A DNA stretch of 64,000 bases from Cytophagales bacterium. Its GTDB lineage: Bacteria; Bacteroidota; Bacteroidia; Cytophagales; UBA9547. The translations under genes and the position numbers were made by a program. Below are positions 20,778-28,203 of this stretch, piece after piece (positions within the stretch are counted from its first letter, which is position 1; each line of letters opens with the position of its first letter). The stretch covers positions 1-64,000 of the forward strand of contig JAAFIH010000008.1 of the NCBI GenBank assembly GCA_013297755.1, given 5' to 3'. The notes below the pieces were generated by a model that saw only the letters and a list, made by a program, of their open reading frames with translations, was not told the origin of the DNA and searched no databases.

Positions 20778-21302
20778 ATGTACATTTCTGATTTTAAATT
20801 AGTTGATATTTTACGAGACAAAATGGGTGAGCAAGAAGCTCGCACCCTTGTAGAATATATTGGAGTAAGAATAGAAGATAATTATGTAGAAGCAAAAAAG
20901 GTGTTTTCAACCAAAGAAGATTTGCTAAAATTGGAGTTGAAAATACTAGAGGCCATTCATAAAAATTCGATTGATACTCAAAAAATGTTTGCTGAAACAA
21001 AGGCAGAGTCTCAAAAGCAGTTTGCTGAGGTTCAAAAGCAGTTTGTAGAAGTTCAAAAGCAAATTTCTGAAACTCATCTTACTATTGCTGAATTAAGAGA
21101 AGAAACTCAAAGAATGTTTGCGGTTTCAAAAATCGAAACCCAAAAACAATTTACTGAGGTTCAAAAACAGTTTGCCGAAGTTCAACGTGTCATCGCAGAA
21201 TCCAAAGCTGATACTCTCAAATGGATGGTTGGGTTTATTATGGGTTCTACAGTGGCCATCATTGGCACAATCTTAACTGTAATGAAAATGGGTGGTTGGT
21301 AA
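20778..21302 (+). CDS. DUF1640-like coiled-coil membrane protein, copy 3 of 3
   Basis: A 174-residue third tandem copy, starting 520 bases after copy 2. It differs from copies 1 and 2 mainly in the number of QKQF(A/V)EV heptads and in a few residues (for example SETHLTIAEL). The 5' and 3' thirds of the three genes are almost identical at DNA level, consistent with recent duplication or gene conversion. The gene ends 53 bases from the convergent bamA. Confidence 0.75.
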   Translation: MYISDFKLVDILRDKMGEQEARTLVEYIGVRIEDNYVEAKKVFSTKEDLLKLELKILEAIHKNSIDTQKMFAETKAESQKQFAEVQKQFVEVQKQISETHLTIAELREETQRMFAVSKIETQKQFTEVQKQFAEVQRVIAESKADTLKWMVGFIMGSTVAIIGTILTVMKMGGW

Positions 21303-21355
21303 TGTAAATTACTTCTGCCTAGTATTTTTTAAATATTTATTTGTAATATTTCTTA

Positions 21356-23995
21356 CTATCTTATTTGCTGCCCAATACTAAATGTGAAATTTTGTACTTG
21401 TGCTGGGTTGTCTGGGTTAAGTGGAATACCATAGTCAATACCAATCAAACCAAAGGCTGGCATAAAAATACGAGCTCCAAAGCCTACAGATTTTTTGATG
21501 TTCAATGGATTAAAATCTGCATATTGGTTCCAGTTGTTGCCACCTTCGGCAAATGCAAGCACATATACTGTGGCAGCTTGGCTCAAACTAACAGGATAAC
21601 GCAATTCCCATACAAATTTATTATACACCAATCCTCCATTATCCAACTTAGTTGGGTCGTTTGTAAACGGTGTTGGTCCTATGGAATTGTTTTGGAATCC
21701 ACGCATACCTATAATATCAGAACCAAGAATAAAATTGAAACCTGAAAGTCCATTGCCCCCAAGTAAGAATCGTTCAAATGGCGTATGGCCTAATTTATCA
21801 TTGTATCTGCCCACAAAACCAAAATGGGCTCTTGTGTTTAGTACCAATTTGCCAGCAATATTGGTAAACCACGATGCATCAAGCATCATTTTATAATATT
21901 CTACCCATTTAAAATTGAGTAGTCGCCTTACCTCATCGCTACCAAATTTTGCATAGTCTTGTTCTGTAAAAAGCGAGTAGGGGGGCGTAGCCATGACACT
22001 AAAAGTAAAACTAGACCCTTTTTTGGGAAACATAGGATTGTCTATACTATTTCTGCTCAGTGTATTTGTCAAAACTACACTATTTACAAATCCAGTAACC
22101 GATGATACATTGGCAAATCTATAATTATCAAGACTATAGCTCGAAAAACCAATGGTATGAGAAAGCGTAAAATAATCATCAGGCCAACGAACCCTGCGGC
22201 CAAGAGATACAGATAGGTTGATGATACCAATTTTACTATTTGTGGTAGGTAAAAAGTTTCTCTGACCTGCACCTAAGCCACCACCCAAACCCCCAAATAC
22301 ATTCTGACCAAGCCTACTTACAGAGTAAGAAGCACTCACACTGAGGGAGGTTGGTTTGCGGCCACCCAACCAAGGTTCGCTAAAGGATATAGAATAAGAT
22401 TGAAACGATGGGCCATTGGCTTGCACTCTCAGGGCTAGTTTTTGTCCATCGCCAGAGGGTAGAGGGCTCCATTTATAAAATTTAAAAAAATTGCGTGCCG
22501 AAAAGTTATTGAAACTCAAGCCCAAAGTACCAATAAACCCATAAAAACCACCCCATCCACCAGAAAGTTCTATTTGGTCGCTTGGTTTTTCGGCCACTCC
22601 ATAGTCTATATCTACTGTACCCGAAGCTGGATTTGGTTTTGGGTTAATATCAATTTTTTCTGGATCAAAATAGCCCAAGGTAGCAATTTCCCTTTGGGTT
22701 CGTATCAAATCTGCACGACTAAATTTCTGTCCTGGACGAGTACGAATTTCACGCATGATTACATGGTCGTTGGTTTTTGTATTGCCTGCAATGTTTATTT
22801 TATTGATTGTAGCCTGTGGCCCTTCATACATTTTCATATCAATATCAATGCTATCGCCCTCTATGGCCACTTCTTGTGGCTCTACATTAAAGAAAAGATA
22901 GCCATCGTCAAGATATAGCGAGCTTACATCGGCCCCTGTGGGGTTGTAGTTGAGTCGTTTTTCGAGTGCCGACATATCATATACATCGCCTTTTTTTATC
23001 CCCATTACCCTGTTTAGGTAAGCATCTTCATAGATATAGTTGCCATTCCAGCGTATATTCCTAAAGTAATATTTCTGACCCTCGTCTAACCTAATTTTAA
23101 TATCAGCAAATTTTCCTTGTTTGTAAGTAACTGTGTCAGAAACAATGTTGAAGTCTCTGTATCCTTTTGAATTATAAAATTCGACTAGTTTTTTCTTGTC
23201 TTCTTCATATTTTGATTTAATATATTTTTTTCTAAAAAGTTTAATTTTAAAAGGCTTATTATCTAACATGTATACATTTTTAATGTCCACAAGATGCATT
23301 CTTTTAGAATTTTTGAGTTTTTTTCTCAAAACTTTATCTTCAAAAGCATCGTTGCCATCAAAAGTTACCTCATCCACTTTTATTTTGTTTCCTTTATTGA
23401 TTACTATTCTGAGTGTAGCTTGGTTTGCACCAGTAGAAGTGGTATCTAAACTTTGCAACATAGTAATTTTGGCATTATTGTACCCTTTTTCGGCATAATA
23501 ATTTTTAACTTTTTTTTGTGTATTTTTTTGCATCACATCAGTGATAGTGCGTCCTTTGATGAGCCTTATTTTTTCTTTTAGGTCGTCTTGTTCGCTTTTT
23601 TTAATGCCCAGAAATACAAATTTTGACAATCGTGGACGCTCTTTTAGGTTGAATTCAAAAAATATTTTGCCGTCTTCTATGTTGGTTACATTTACTTTGA
23701 TGTCGCCCAATATACCTTGATCCCATAGCTTACGTAAAGCCACAGTCATGGCATCGCCAGGAATTTGAATATCATCGCCAATTTTGAAACCAGTAACTGC
23801 AATGATGGCGTTGGGATCTAGGTATTGGGTACCAGAAACGCTAATTCCACCAATTTTGTAAGTATTTGGTTTTGAATAATTAATAAAAGACTCATCATTG
23901 AAATTTTGGGAATAAGCCCCAAAATGACTTAAAAAAATGATTATAATAAATAATTTATACTGTAGCCAAGGCCACTTGTTCGCTTGTTTTTCCAA
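21356..23995 (-). CDS. bamA: Outer membrane protein assembly factor BamA
   Basis: An 879-residue outer-membrane insertase. The signal peptide (about 12-30) follows a rather long start segment. Five POTRA domains lie at about 45-480 (for example ISVSGTQYLDPNAII, VDEVTFDGNDAFEDKVLRKKL, INKINIAGNTKTNDHVIMREI), then a 16-strand barrel. In the barrel, the loop-6 motif is recognisable as MRGF at about 770. The coding start overlaps uppS by 41 bases, implying coupling with it. uppS-bamA linkage is common in Bacteroidota. The C-terminus is GQQIR, not the usual terminal Phe. Confidence 0.95.
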   Translation of the reverse strand: MEKQANKWPWLQYKLFIIIIFLSHFGAYSQNFNDESFINYSKPNTYKIGGISVSGTQYLDPNAIIAVTGFKIGDDIQIPGDAMTVALRKLWDQGILGDIKVNVTNIEDGKIFFEFNLKERPRLSKFVFLGIKKSEQDDLKEKIRLIKGRTITDVMQKNTQKKVKNYYAEKGYNNAKITMLQSLDTTSTGANQATLRIVINKGNKIKVDEVTFDGNDAFEDKVLRKKLKNSKRMHLVDIKNVYMLDNKPFKIKLFRKKYIKSKYEEDKKKLVEFYNSKGYRDFNIVSDTVTYKQGKFADIKIRLDEGQKYYFRNIRWNGNYIYEDAYLNRVMGIKKGDVYDMSALEKRLNYNPTGADVSSLYLDDGYLFFNVEPQEVAIEGDSIDIDMKMYEGPQATINKINIAGNTKTNDHVIMREIRTRPGQKFSRADLIRTQREIATLGYFDPEKIDINPKPNPASGTVDIDYGVAEKPSDQIELSGGWGGFYGFIGTLGLSFNNFSARNFFKFYKWSPLPSGDGQKLALRVQANGPSFQSYSISFSEPWLGGRKPTSLSVSASYSVSRLGQNVFGGLGGGLGAGQRNFLPTTNSKIGIINLSVSLGRRVRWPDDYFTLSHTIGFSSYSLDNYRFANVSSVTGFVNSVVLTNTLSRNSIDNPMFPKKGSSFTFSVMATPPYSLFTEQDYAKFGSDEVRRLLNFKWVEYYKMMLDASWFTNIAGKLVLNTRAHFGFVGRYNDKLGHTPFERFLLGGNGLSGFNFILGSDIIGMRGFQNNSIGPTPFTNDPTKLDNGGLVYNKFVWELRYPVSLSQAATVYVLAFAEGGNNWNQYADFNPLNIKKSVGFGARIFMPAFGLIGIDYGIPLNPDNPAQVQNFTFSIGQQIR

Positions 23996-24707
23996 ATCTT
24001 CTTTCTCTTTTTTGAAAATCTATGATTGCTTCATAGAAGTTTTCTTTATTAAAATCGGGCCATAAAATGTCCGTTATATACAGTTCTGTGTATGCCAACT
24101 GCCACAACAAGTAGTTGCTGATTCTTAGCTCACCACTGGTGCGAATCATCAACTCTGGGTCGGGCATAGGGTAGGTGCAAAGATATTTAGAAAACTCGGC
24201 TTCATTGATATCTTCTAATTTTAATTCATCGTTTTTGACTTTATACGCAATTAATTTAGCGGCTTGGGCTATTTCCCACCTTCCACTATAGCTTAGTGCC
24301 AAAGTTAAAGTAAGGCCTGTATTATTTTTGGTGTTTTCTATGGCTTCAAACAATTCATTTTGGCAGTCTAAGGGCAGTTCGGCAGTGTTGCCAATAGTGT
24401 TTAATTTGATATTATTTTTGTTTAATGTTTTGGTTTCGCTTCCAATAGTTTTGATTAGTAGAGCCATCAAAGCATTGACTTCGTCTTTGGGTCGATTCCA
24501 GTTTTCGGTCGAAAAAGCATAAAGTGTCAGGTATTTAATACCTAATTCTGCAGCAGCCTCAGCGGTGTCTCTTACAGATTTTATGGCATTGTTATGCCCA
24601 AAAATGCGCATAGCACCCTTTTTTTTTGCCCAACGTCCATTACCATCCATGATAATGGCTACGTGCTGTGGCAAATAAGATAATTGTACGTTGGCTTTTA
24701 AAGTCAT
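23955..24707 (-). CDS. uppS: Isoprenyl transferase (undecaprenyl diphosphate synthase)
   Basis: A 250-residue cis-prenyltransferase making the lipid carrier for peptidoglycan and other glycans. It has IIMDGNGRWA with catalytic Asp21, the FGHNNA segment, the YAFSTENWNRP motif and the C-terminal PDPELMIRTSGELRISNYLLWQ-type region (motif V, with RTSGE). All are conserved. The first gene of the uppS-bamA pair. Confidence 0.96.
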   Translation of the reverse strand: MTLKANVQLSYLPQHVAIIMDGNGRWAKKKGAMRIFGHNNAIKSVRDTAEAAAELGIKYLTLYAFSTENWNRPKDEVNALMALLIKTIGSETKTLNKNNIKLNTIGNTAELPLDCQNELFEAIENTKNNTGLTLTLALSYSGRWEIAQAAKLIAYKVKNDELKLEDINEAEFSKYLCTYPMPDPELMIRTSGELRISNYLLWQLAYTELYITDILWPDFNKENFYEAIIDFQKRERRFGKTSEQVALATV

Positions 24708-25165
24708 TGCGAATAAAGGGCAAATATTGTTTTTTTTTACTTCATTTCAAAATTTTAATCTTTAGTTTGAATAATAAATTTGAAATCTGCCGAATAGAAT
24801 TTTGCTAAAGTGATAAAATAAAAATAAAAGACAGTTTTTAAAAATCATTTTTTGGTTTAAAAATCATTCTTTGGATCAATACTAAAGTTTTCAAACTCCT
24901 AGAAAATAAAATTGAAAATAGTAAAGCCCTGATATCTACTCTTCTTTTAAAAAAAGCCCTCTCTTTTTTGGAGTTCTAGGTTTAGGGAAGCATTTGTAAG
25001 GTTAATGTTTAAAAAATATGAATGATAGTTATGTAATATTATATGGTTTTTTCTATTGAAATACATAATTTTAAAAAATAATCAGGCCAATGATATTAGT
25101 TCATAAAACACAAAAACCCACAGAAATTATGTTTTCTGTGGGTTGAGAAAGAACTACAAGTAAAA
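24708..25165. other. Intergenic, 458 bp, terminator only
   Basis: AT-rich spacer upstream of uppS and downstream of the DUF1573 gene. The only clear structure is the hairpin at 25115-25144. A diverged stretch with direct AAAATCATT repeats (about 24839-24868) has no recognised role. Confidence 0.5.
25108..25144 (-). terminator. Rho-independent terminator of the DUF1573 gene
   Basis: An inverted repeat, AACCCACAGAAA with TTTTCTGTGGGTT, separated by about 5 bases and followed on the minus strand by a T-rich run. It lies about 20 bases past the stop at 25166. Confidence 0.75.
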
Positions 25166-25612
25166 TTAATTTTTTGGTGCAGGAGCAGCTGCAGGAGCAT
25201 CAGCAGGCACTACATTGCACACAATAGAAACTTGTGTTTGAGAATTTTTGGCGTTAGAATATATAGTTATTACCTTATTTTGCTGACCCATTTTACCAGA
25301 ACTATTAAAAGTAGCGTTTATTTCAGTAGTTTTGCCTGGTGCTATTGGCTCTCTTGTCCAAACTGGTACTGTGCAACCACATGTTGTTTGTACATTGGAT
25401 AAAATTATAGGAGATTTACCCTTGTTTTTTAGTCTGAAAGTAGCAGTTACTGATTGGCCTTGTTTTATTTCGCCAAACTCTTGCACTATTTTGTCAAATT
25501 CGATTTCTCCAAGATTTTGATCCACTACTGCTGATGTGGTAGTAGTAGTTTGTGCTGATACAATACCCGAAAAACATACTACAATAGAGGCTATAAATGC
25601 TAGTTTTTTCAT
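25166..25612 (-). CDS. DUF1573 periplasmic protein
   Basis: A 148-residue protein with a signal peptide (to about residue 21, VSAQ), then one DUF1573 domain. The domain has IVQEFGEIKQGQSVTATFRLKN, TTCGCTVP with a Cys pair, and a C-terminal strand region with GQQNKVITIYSNA. An Ala/Pro-rich tail follows. The fold is an Ig-like/ASPM-SPD-2-Hydin-like sandwich. Such proteins are abundant in Bacteroidota, with no assigned function. Single gene with its own terminator. Confidence 0.9.
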   Translation of the reverse strand: MKKLAFIASIVVCFSGIVSAQTTTTTSAVVDQNLGEIEFDKIVQEFGEIKQGQSVTATFRLKNKGKSPIILSNVQTTCGCTVPVWTREPIAPGKTTEINATFNSSGKMGQQNKVITIYSNAKNSQTQVSIVCNVVPADAPAAAPAPKN

Positions 25613-25943
25613 TATTTTAAAGAATTTTTAGTGGTTTAATAAAATTAATATAACAAAACTACTATTAATACGGAACATATACAAAAAGTTATTCATTTTT
25701 TTTAATAAATCAGTGGAATTGTAGTTTTGATATGTGTATTTAGTTTTTTATTCGATGAGTGTATTTTTCTGTTTCTGCAATGTTACAAGTCAGCCAAGCC
25801 ATTGTCGAATGACATATTACCAACTTTTATCATTTACAATACAATCGTTGCTTTAACTAAAAGGTTAAAATAGTATGTGAGGATTAAAAATTGCTGAACT
25901 GCCATTTTATTATTGAAGACTACTGAGAACTTGGGTTTTACTT
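25613..25943. other. Intergenic, 331 bp, with Pal-B tail fragment
   Basis: Non-coding. Around 25892-25931 there is a stretch (CTGAACTGCCATTTTATTAT followed by GAAGACTACTGAGAAC) that matches the right end of the Pal-B cruciform repeat found at 26862-27200, 41243-41450 and 42246-42451. The remainder shows nothing recognisable. Confidence 0.55.
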
Positions 25944-26246
25944 TTACTTGCTTCTTTGCTCCAAAATTTTAGGATTTCTCCTTGTATGAATCACTGCAAA
26001 AACTTTTACTAAAAGTAGTATCTCATCTAAGGTATAATGTACCATAAAAGGAAATTTTTTTATAAGCATACAATGTACATCCGCATACCGTTTAGCATAC
26101 AAAGTAGCATCTTTTTTTTGGGAGTTAATTTGCAACTTTATTTGTTTCTGAAACTTTGAACCCAAACCTTTAAGTTGTTCAATATACCAATCTGTAGCTT
26201 CTTGTATGTCTTATAAGGCATCTTCATCAATGTAAATTTTATACAT
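25944..26246 (-). pseudogene. ParE/RelE-type toxin with in-frame stop at codon 12
   Basis: Read from the ATG at 26246-26244, the product is a 100-residue ParE/RelE-like protein, beginning MYKIYIDEDAL, then TAA (26213-26211), then DIQEATDWY as in intact family members, and continuing to the usual C-terminal FAVIHTRRNP segment. Only the single TAA breaks it. It starts 5 bases after the stop of the small gene upstream, in the normal antitoxin-toxin order. Translation could restart at a TTG (26165), but that product would lack the first helix. Either an inactivated toxin or a sequencing error. Confidence 0.75.
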
Positions 26247-26251
26247 TACTA

Positions 26252-26479
26252 TTATGGTTTTAGTGTTTTAGAAGCCTGATTCCAAGCCAACAATCGACTT
26301 GGGTTGGCTTTGCTTTTTATGATTCTGTCCTTGACTAGTTTTTGTTGCTCTTCTGGAATATCAATATTTTCATTCCAAATATATTCATTCAATTTTATTT
26401 TTTCATCAGAAGATAATTGTTTTACTACTTCGATTACTTGTTGAAAACTAAGGCTTACGTTTAATTGTAGATTATTCAT
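26252..26479 (-). CDS. Antitoxin of a ParE/RelE-type module
   Basis: A 75-residue protein with an N-terminal LSFQQVIEVVKQLSSDEKIKL segment like addiction-module component antitoxins, then a flexible charged C-terminus (KSKANPSRLLAWNQAS). It lies immediately upstream of the ParE/RelE-like toxin remnant. Since the toxin is broken by a stop codon, the antitoxin may be kept as an anti-addiction relic. The family is inferred from size, order and composition. Confidence 0.65.
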   Translation of the reverse strand: MNNLQLNVSLSFQQVIEVVKQLSSDEKIKLNEYIWNENIDIPEEQQKLVKDRIIKSKANPSRLLAWNQASKTLKP

Positions 26480-26861
26480 GTTAGTATTTTTTTTATCTTT
26501 TATAAAATTTCAATACTCCTGTTTTTTATAAAATCTTTGTAAAAGATTGGTTTAGAAGCAAACGCATTTAAGATTTATTAAGGAAACTTCTAAAAAACAA
26601 AACTATGTTTTCAAAAGCCTTACCCCAAACCACAACCTTGCTCAAATCTTTCGTTTTGTCGTAAAAGAGAGAGGTTCATAGGATAAGAAGTAATTAGAAA
26701 AACCCCTAATAACTAAGTGGGCTTTAATTTTATTTAGCAAATTAAATCATTTAAAATGATATTTTTTTTAAAACATACCTATTTTAAAAAAAACAGTTGT
26801 ATAATATTATCATTCCAATTTTTATCACTTATATTTACATTACAGAAATACAAATACACGC

Positions 26862-27197
26862 TGTTTCGCTTAGTCTCCAGCCTATGTCGAAGTAGCTACA
26901 AATCTAAGATTTGCTTTTATTTTATTCTATATTCTACATTACAAAAATCCAGGGCAAACGCATTTAAAAAGATAGTTGTTATTTTACAATACTATTTACT
27001 TAAAATTACAAAATGACAAAGCCCTTTCCCCCTTGGGGAAAGGGTTGGGATAGGGGTTTTTGAGCGAAATTTTTTAAATGCGTTTACCCTGCAAAAATAA
27101 GCACTTTTTTGTTTTTAGCAAATCAGAAGTTTGCCAACACCATTACATAATCAAAGACTATGTAGAACTTACATTTTATTATTGAAGACTACTATAA
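26862..27197. repeat. Pal-B cruciform repeat, split by a miniature element
   Basis: The left half (CTATGTCGAAGTAGCTACAA followed by ATCTAAGATTTGC) and right half (GCAAATCAGAAGTTTGCC, then AAAGACTATGTAGAAC and GAAGACTAC) match the intact copies at 41243-41450 and 42246-42451. They are separated by the family-1 element at 26950-27091. The copy is diverged from the others, so it is older. Confidence 0.65.
26950..27091. mobile_element. Miniature element, family 1, inserted in Pal-B
   Basis: 142 bp with terminal inverted repeats CAGGGCAAACGCATTTAAAA and TTTTAAATGCGTTTACCCTG. The core is CCCTTGGGGAAAGGGTTGGG, without the module seen in other copies. CAAAAAT occurs on both sides (26942-26948 and 27092-27098) and corresponds to the ACAAAAATA centre of intact Pal-B, consistent with a slightly decayed target duplication. 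Confidence 0.75.
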
Positions 27198-27200
27198 AAT

Positions 27201-27387
27201 CAGGGCAAACGCATTTAAAAATATTTTAATTTATAATAATAGAATATTACTTTAAAAATATTATCTCAAGAAATATTAGTATCAAAAGCCCCTCCCTTTT
27301 GGATTCTGTGGCATCGTAACAGAAATTGGGTTGGGGCTTAAAAAAAGAGTTTTTTATTTTAAAATAATCTTAAATGCGTTTGCCCTA
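27201..27387. mobile_element. Miniature element, family 1, with 9-bp target duplication
   Basis: 187 bp with ends CAGGGCAAACGCATTTAAAA and TTAAATGCGTTTGCCCTA. It is flanked by CTATAAAAT at 27192-27200 and 27388-27396, an exact 9-bp duplication. It carries the GGATTCTGTGGCATCG internal module. It lies in the right edge of the Pal-B repeat and ends 27 bases from the next gene's stop. Confidence 0.82.
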
Positions 27388-27413
27388 CTATAAAATAGGG
27401 ATTTAATTTTTTT

Positions 27414-28154
27414 CTATTTTTCAAACACTTTTTTCAAAGTAGCCCAAAAAGCTCGTTTTTGGTCTTCGTTGCCTGTTTGCAAATAGGTATCTAGTTTGTC
27501 GGCAAATAATATTTTAGAATTATCAACTTTTCCAATCTCCAAAAAATCTCTTTTGCCAGTATAAGATTGTAGGTTGCTAAGTGATTTGCCTTTTCCACCC
27601 ATCAATATAAGGTATTCAAAACTATAATTTTGGAGTAACTCAGGATTTTGGGCGGTTACATTTATAATTTCTATATCTGTTTTTGATAATCCTAATGCTC
27701 CAAAAATTTTAAAATAATTTTCTTCAATAGATGCTGGAATACCATTGATATAAGAAACCAATATAATTACTTTTATTGATTTAATCTTGGGTAATATTGC
27801 TTCAGTTTTTTGTTCTTTTGTAGATATATGTGGTTGATCTATTTTAGTAATAATTTTATTTTCAATCTTTATTGGTTTTTCTATTTCTTTAGCTTCATTT
27901 TTCTCTTCATTTGAGTTTTCAATAGCTGGTATTATTACTTTTTTATTGTTGGGGATTTGGTTTTCAGAGTCTATTTTTTGTGCTTCAGTTGGCTTTGCCA
28001 AAATTGATTTTTCATTATTATCAACAGCATCGTTTGTAGGTTGAGGAATAATTTTATTATTTAAAATTTGGGTATCAGCCTGCAAGTCAATATAGATATC
28101 CTCGTCTAAAAAATATGGTAAAAAAGTAATCAATTCTTGTTGGGTATGTTGCAT
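27414..28154 (-). CDS. Hypothetical protein, 246 aa
   Basis: The N-terminal 25 residues (QQELITFLPYFLDEDIYIDL) are followed by a low-complexity, Lys/Glu/Asn-rich linker (about 30-130). A compact C-terminal domain (about 130-246) has a beta strand IKVIILVSYI, a NYSFEYLILMGGKG segment and a terminal helix KRAFWATLKKVFEK. The arrangement resembles Bacteroidota proteins sometimes labelled DNA polymerase III psi-like, but that is recalled similarity, not shown here. It follows the 1105-residue outer-membrane gene after 49 bases on the same strand. Confidence 0.6.
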   Translation of the reverse strand: MQHTQQELITFLPYFLDEDIYIDLQADTQILNNKIIPQPTNDAVDNNEKSILAKPTEAQKIDSENQIPNNKKVIIPAIENSNEEKNEAKEIEKPIKIENKIITKIDQPHISTKEQKTEAILPKIKSIKVIILVSYINGIPASIEENYFKIFGALGLSKTDIEIINVTAQNPELLQNYSFEYLILMGGKGKSLSNLQSYTGKRDFLEIGKVDNSKILFADKLDTYLQTGNEDQKRAFWATLKKVFEK

Positions 28155-28203
28155 AAATAAGTAATATTTTAATTAAAATTAGTTATTTTAATATATTTTT
28201 TTC

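Larger units (their letters stand above)
19684..21302 (+). repeat. Three-copy tandem gene array, about 520-bp unit
   Basis: Direct tandem duplication of an entire gene and its spacer. Length differences are confined to the heptad-encoding centre (units of 21 bp and multiples), as expected from slippage or unequal crossing-over in repetitive coil sequence. Confidence 0.85.
26480..27413. other. Repeat-rich intergenic region, 934 bp
   Basis: No genuine gene is seen. A partial family-1 end (AAGCAAACGCATTTAAG) lies at about 26556-26572. A Pal-B repeat copy at about 26862-27197 is split by a family-1 element. A second family-1 element (27201-27387) sits at its right edge. Each is listed separately. 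Confidence 0.7.

Noticed and set aside
26756-27016. An 86-codon open frame on the plus strand.
   Set aside because: It runs through the Pal-B repeat and into a family-1 element, has low-complexity composition, and resembles no protein.
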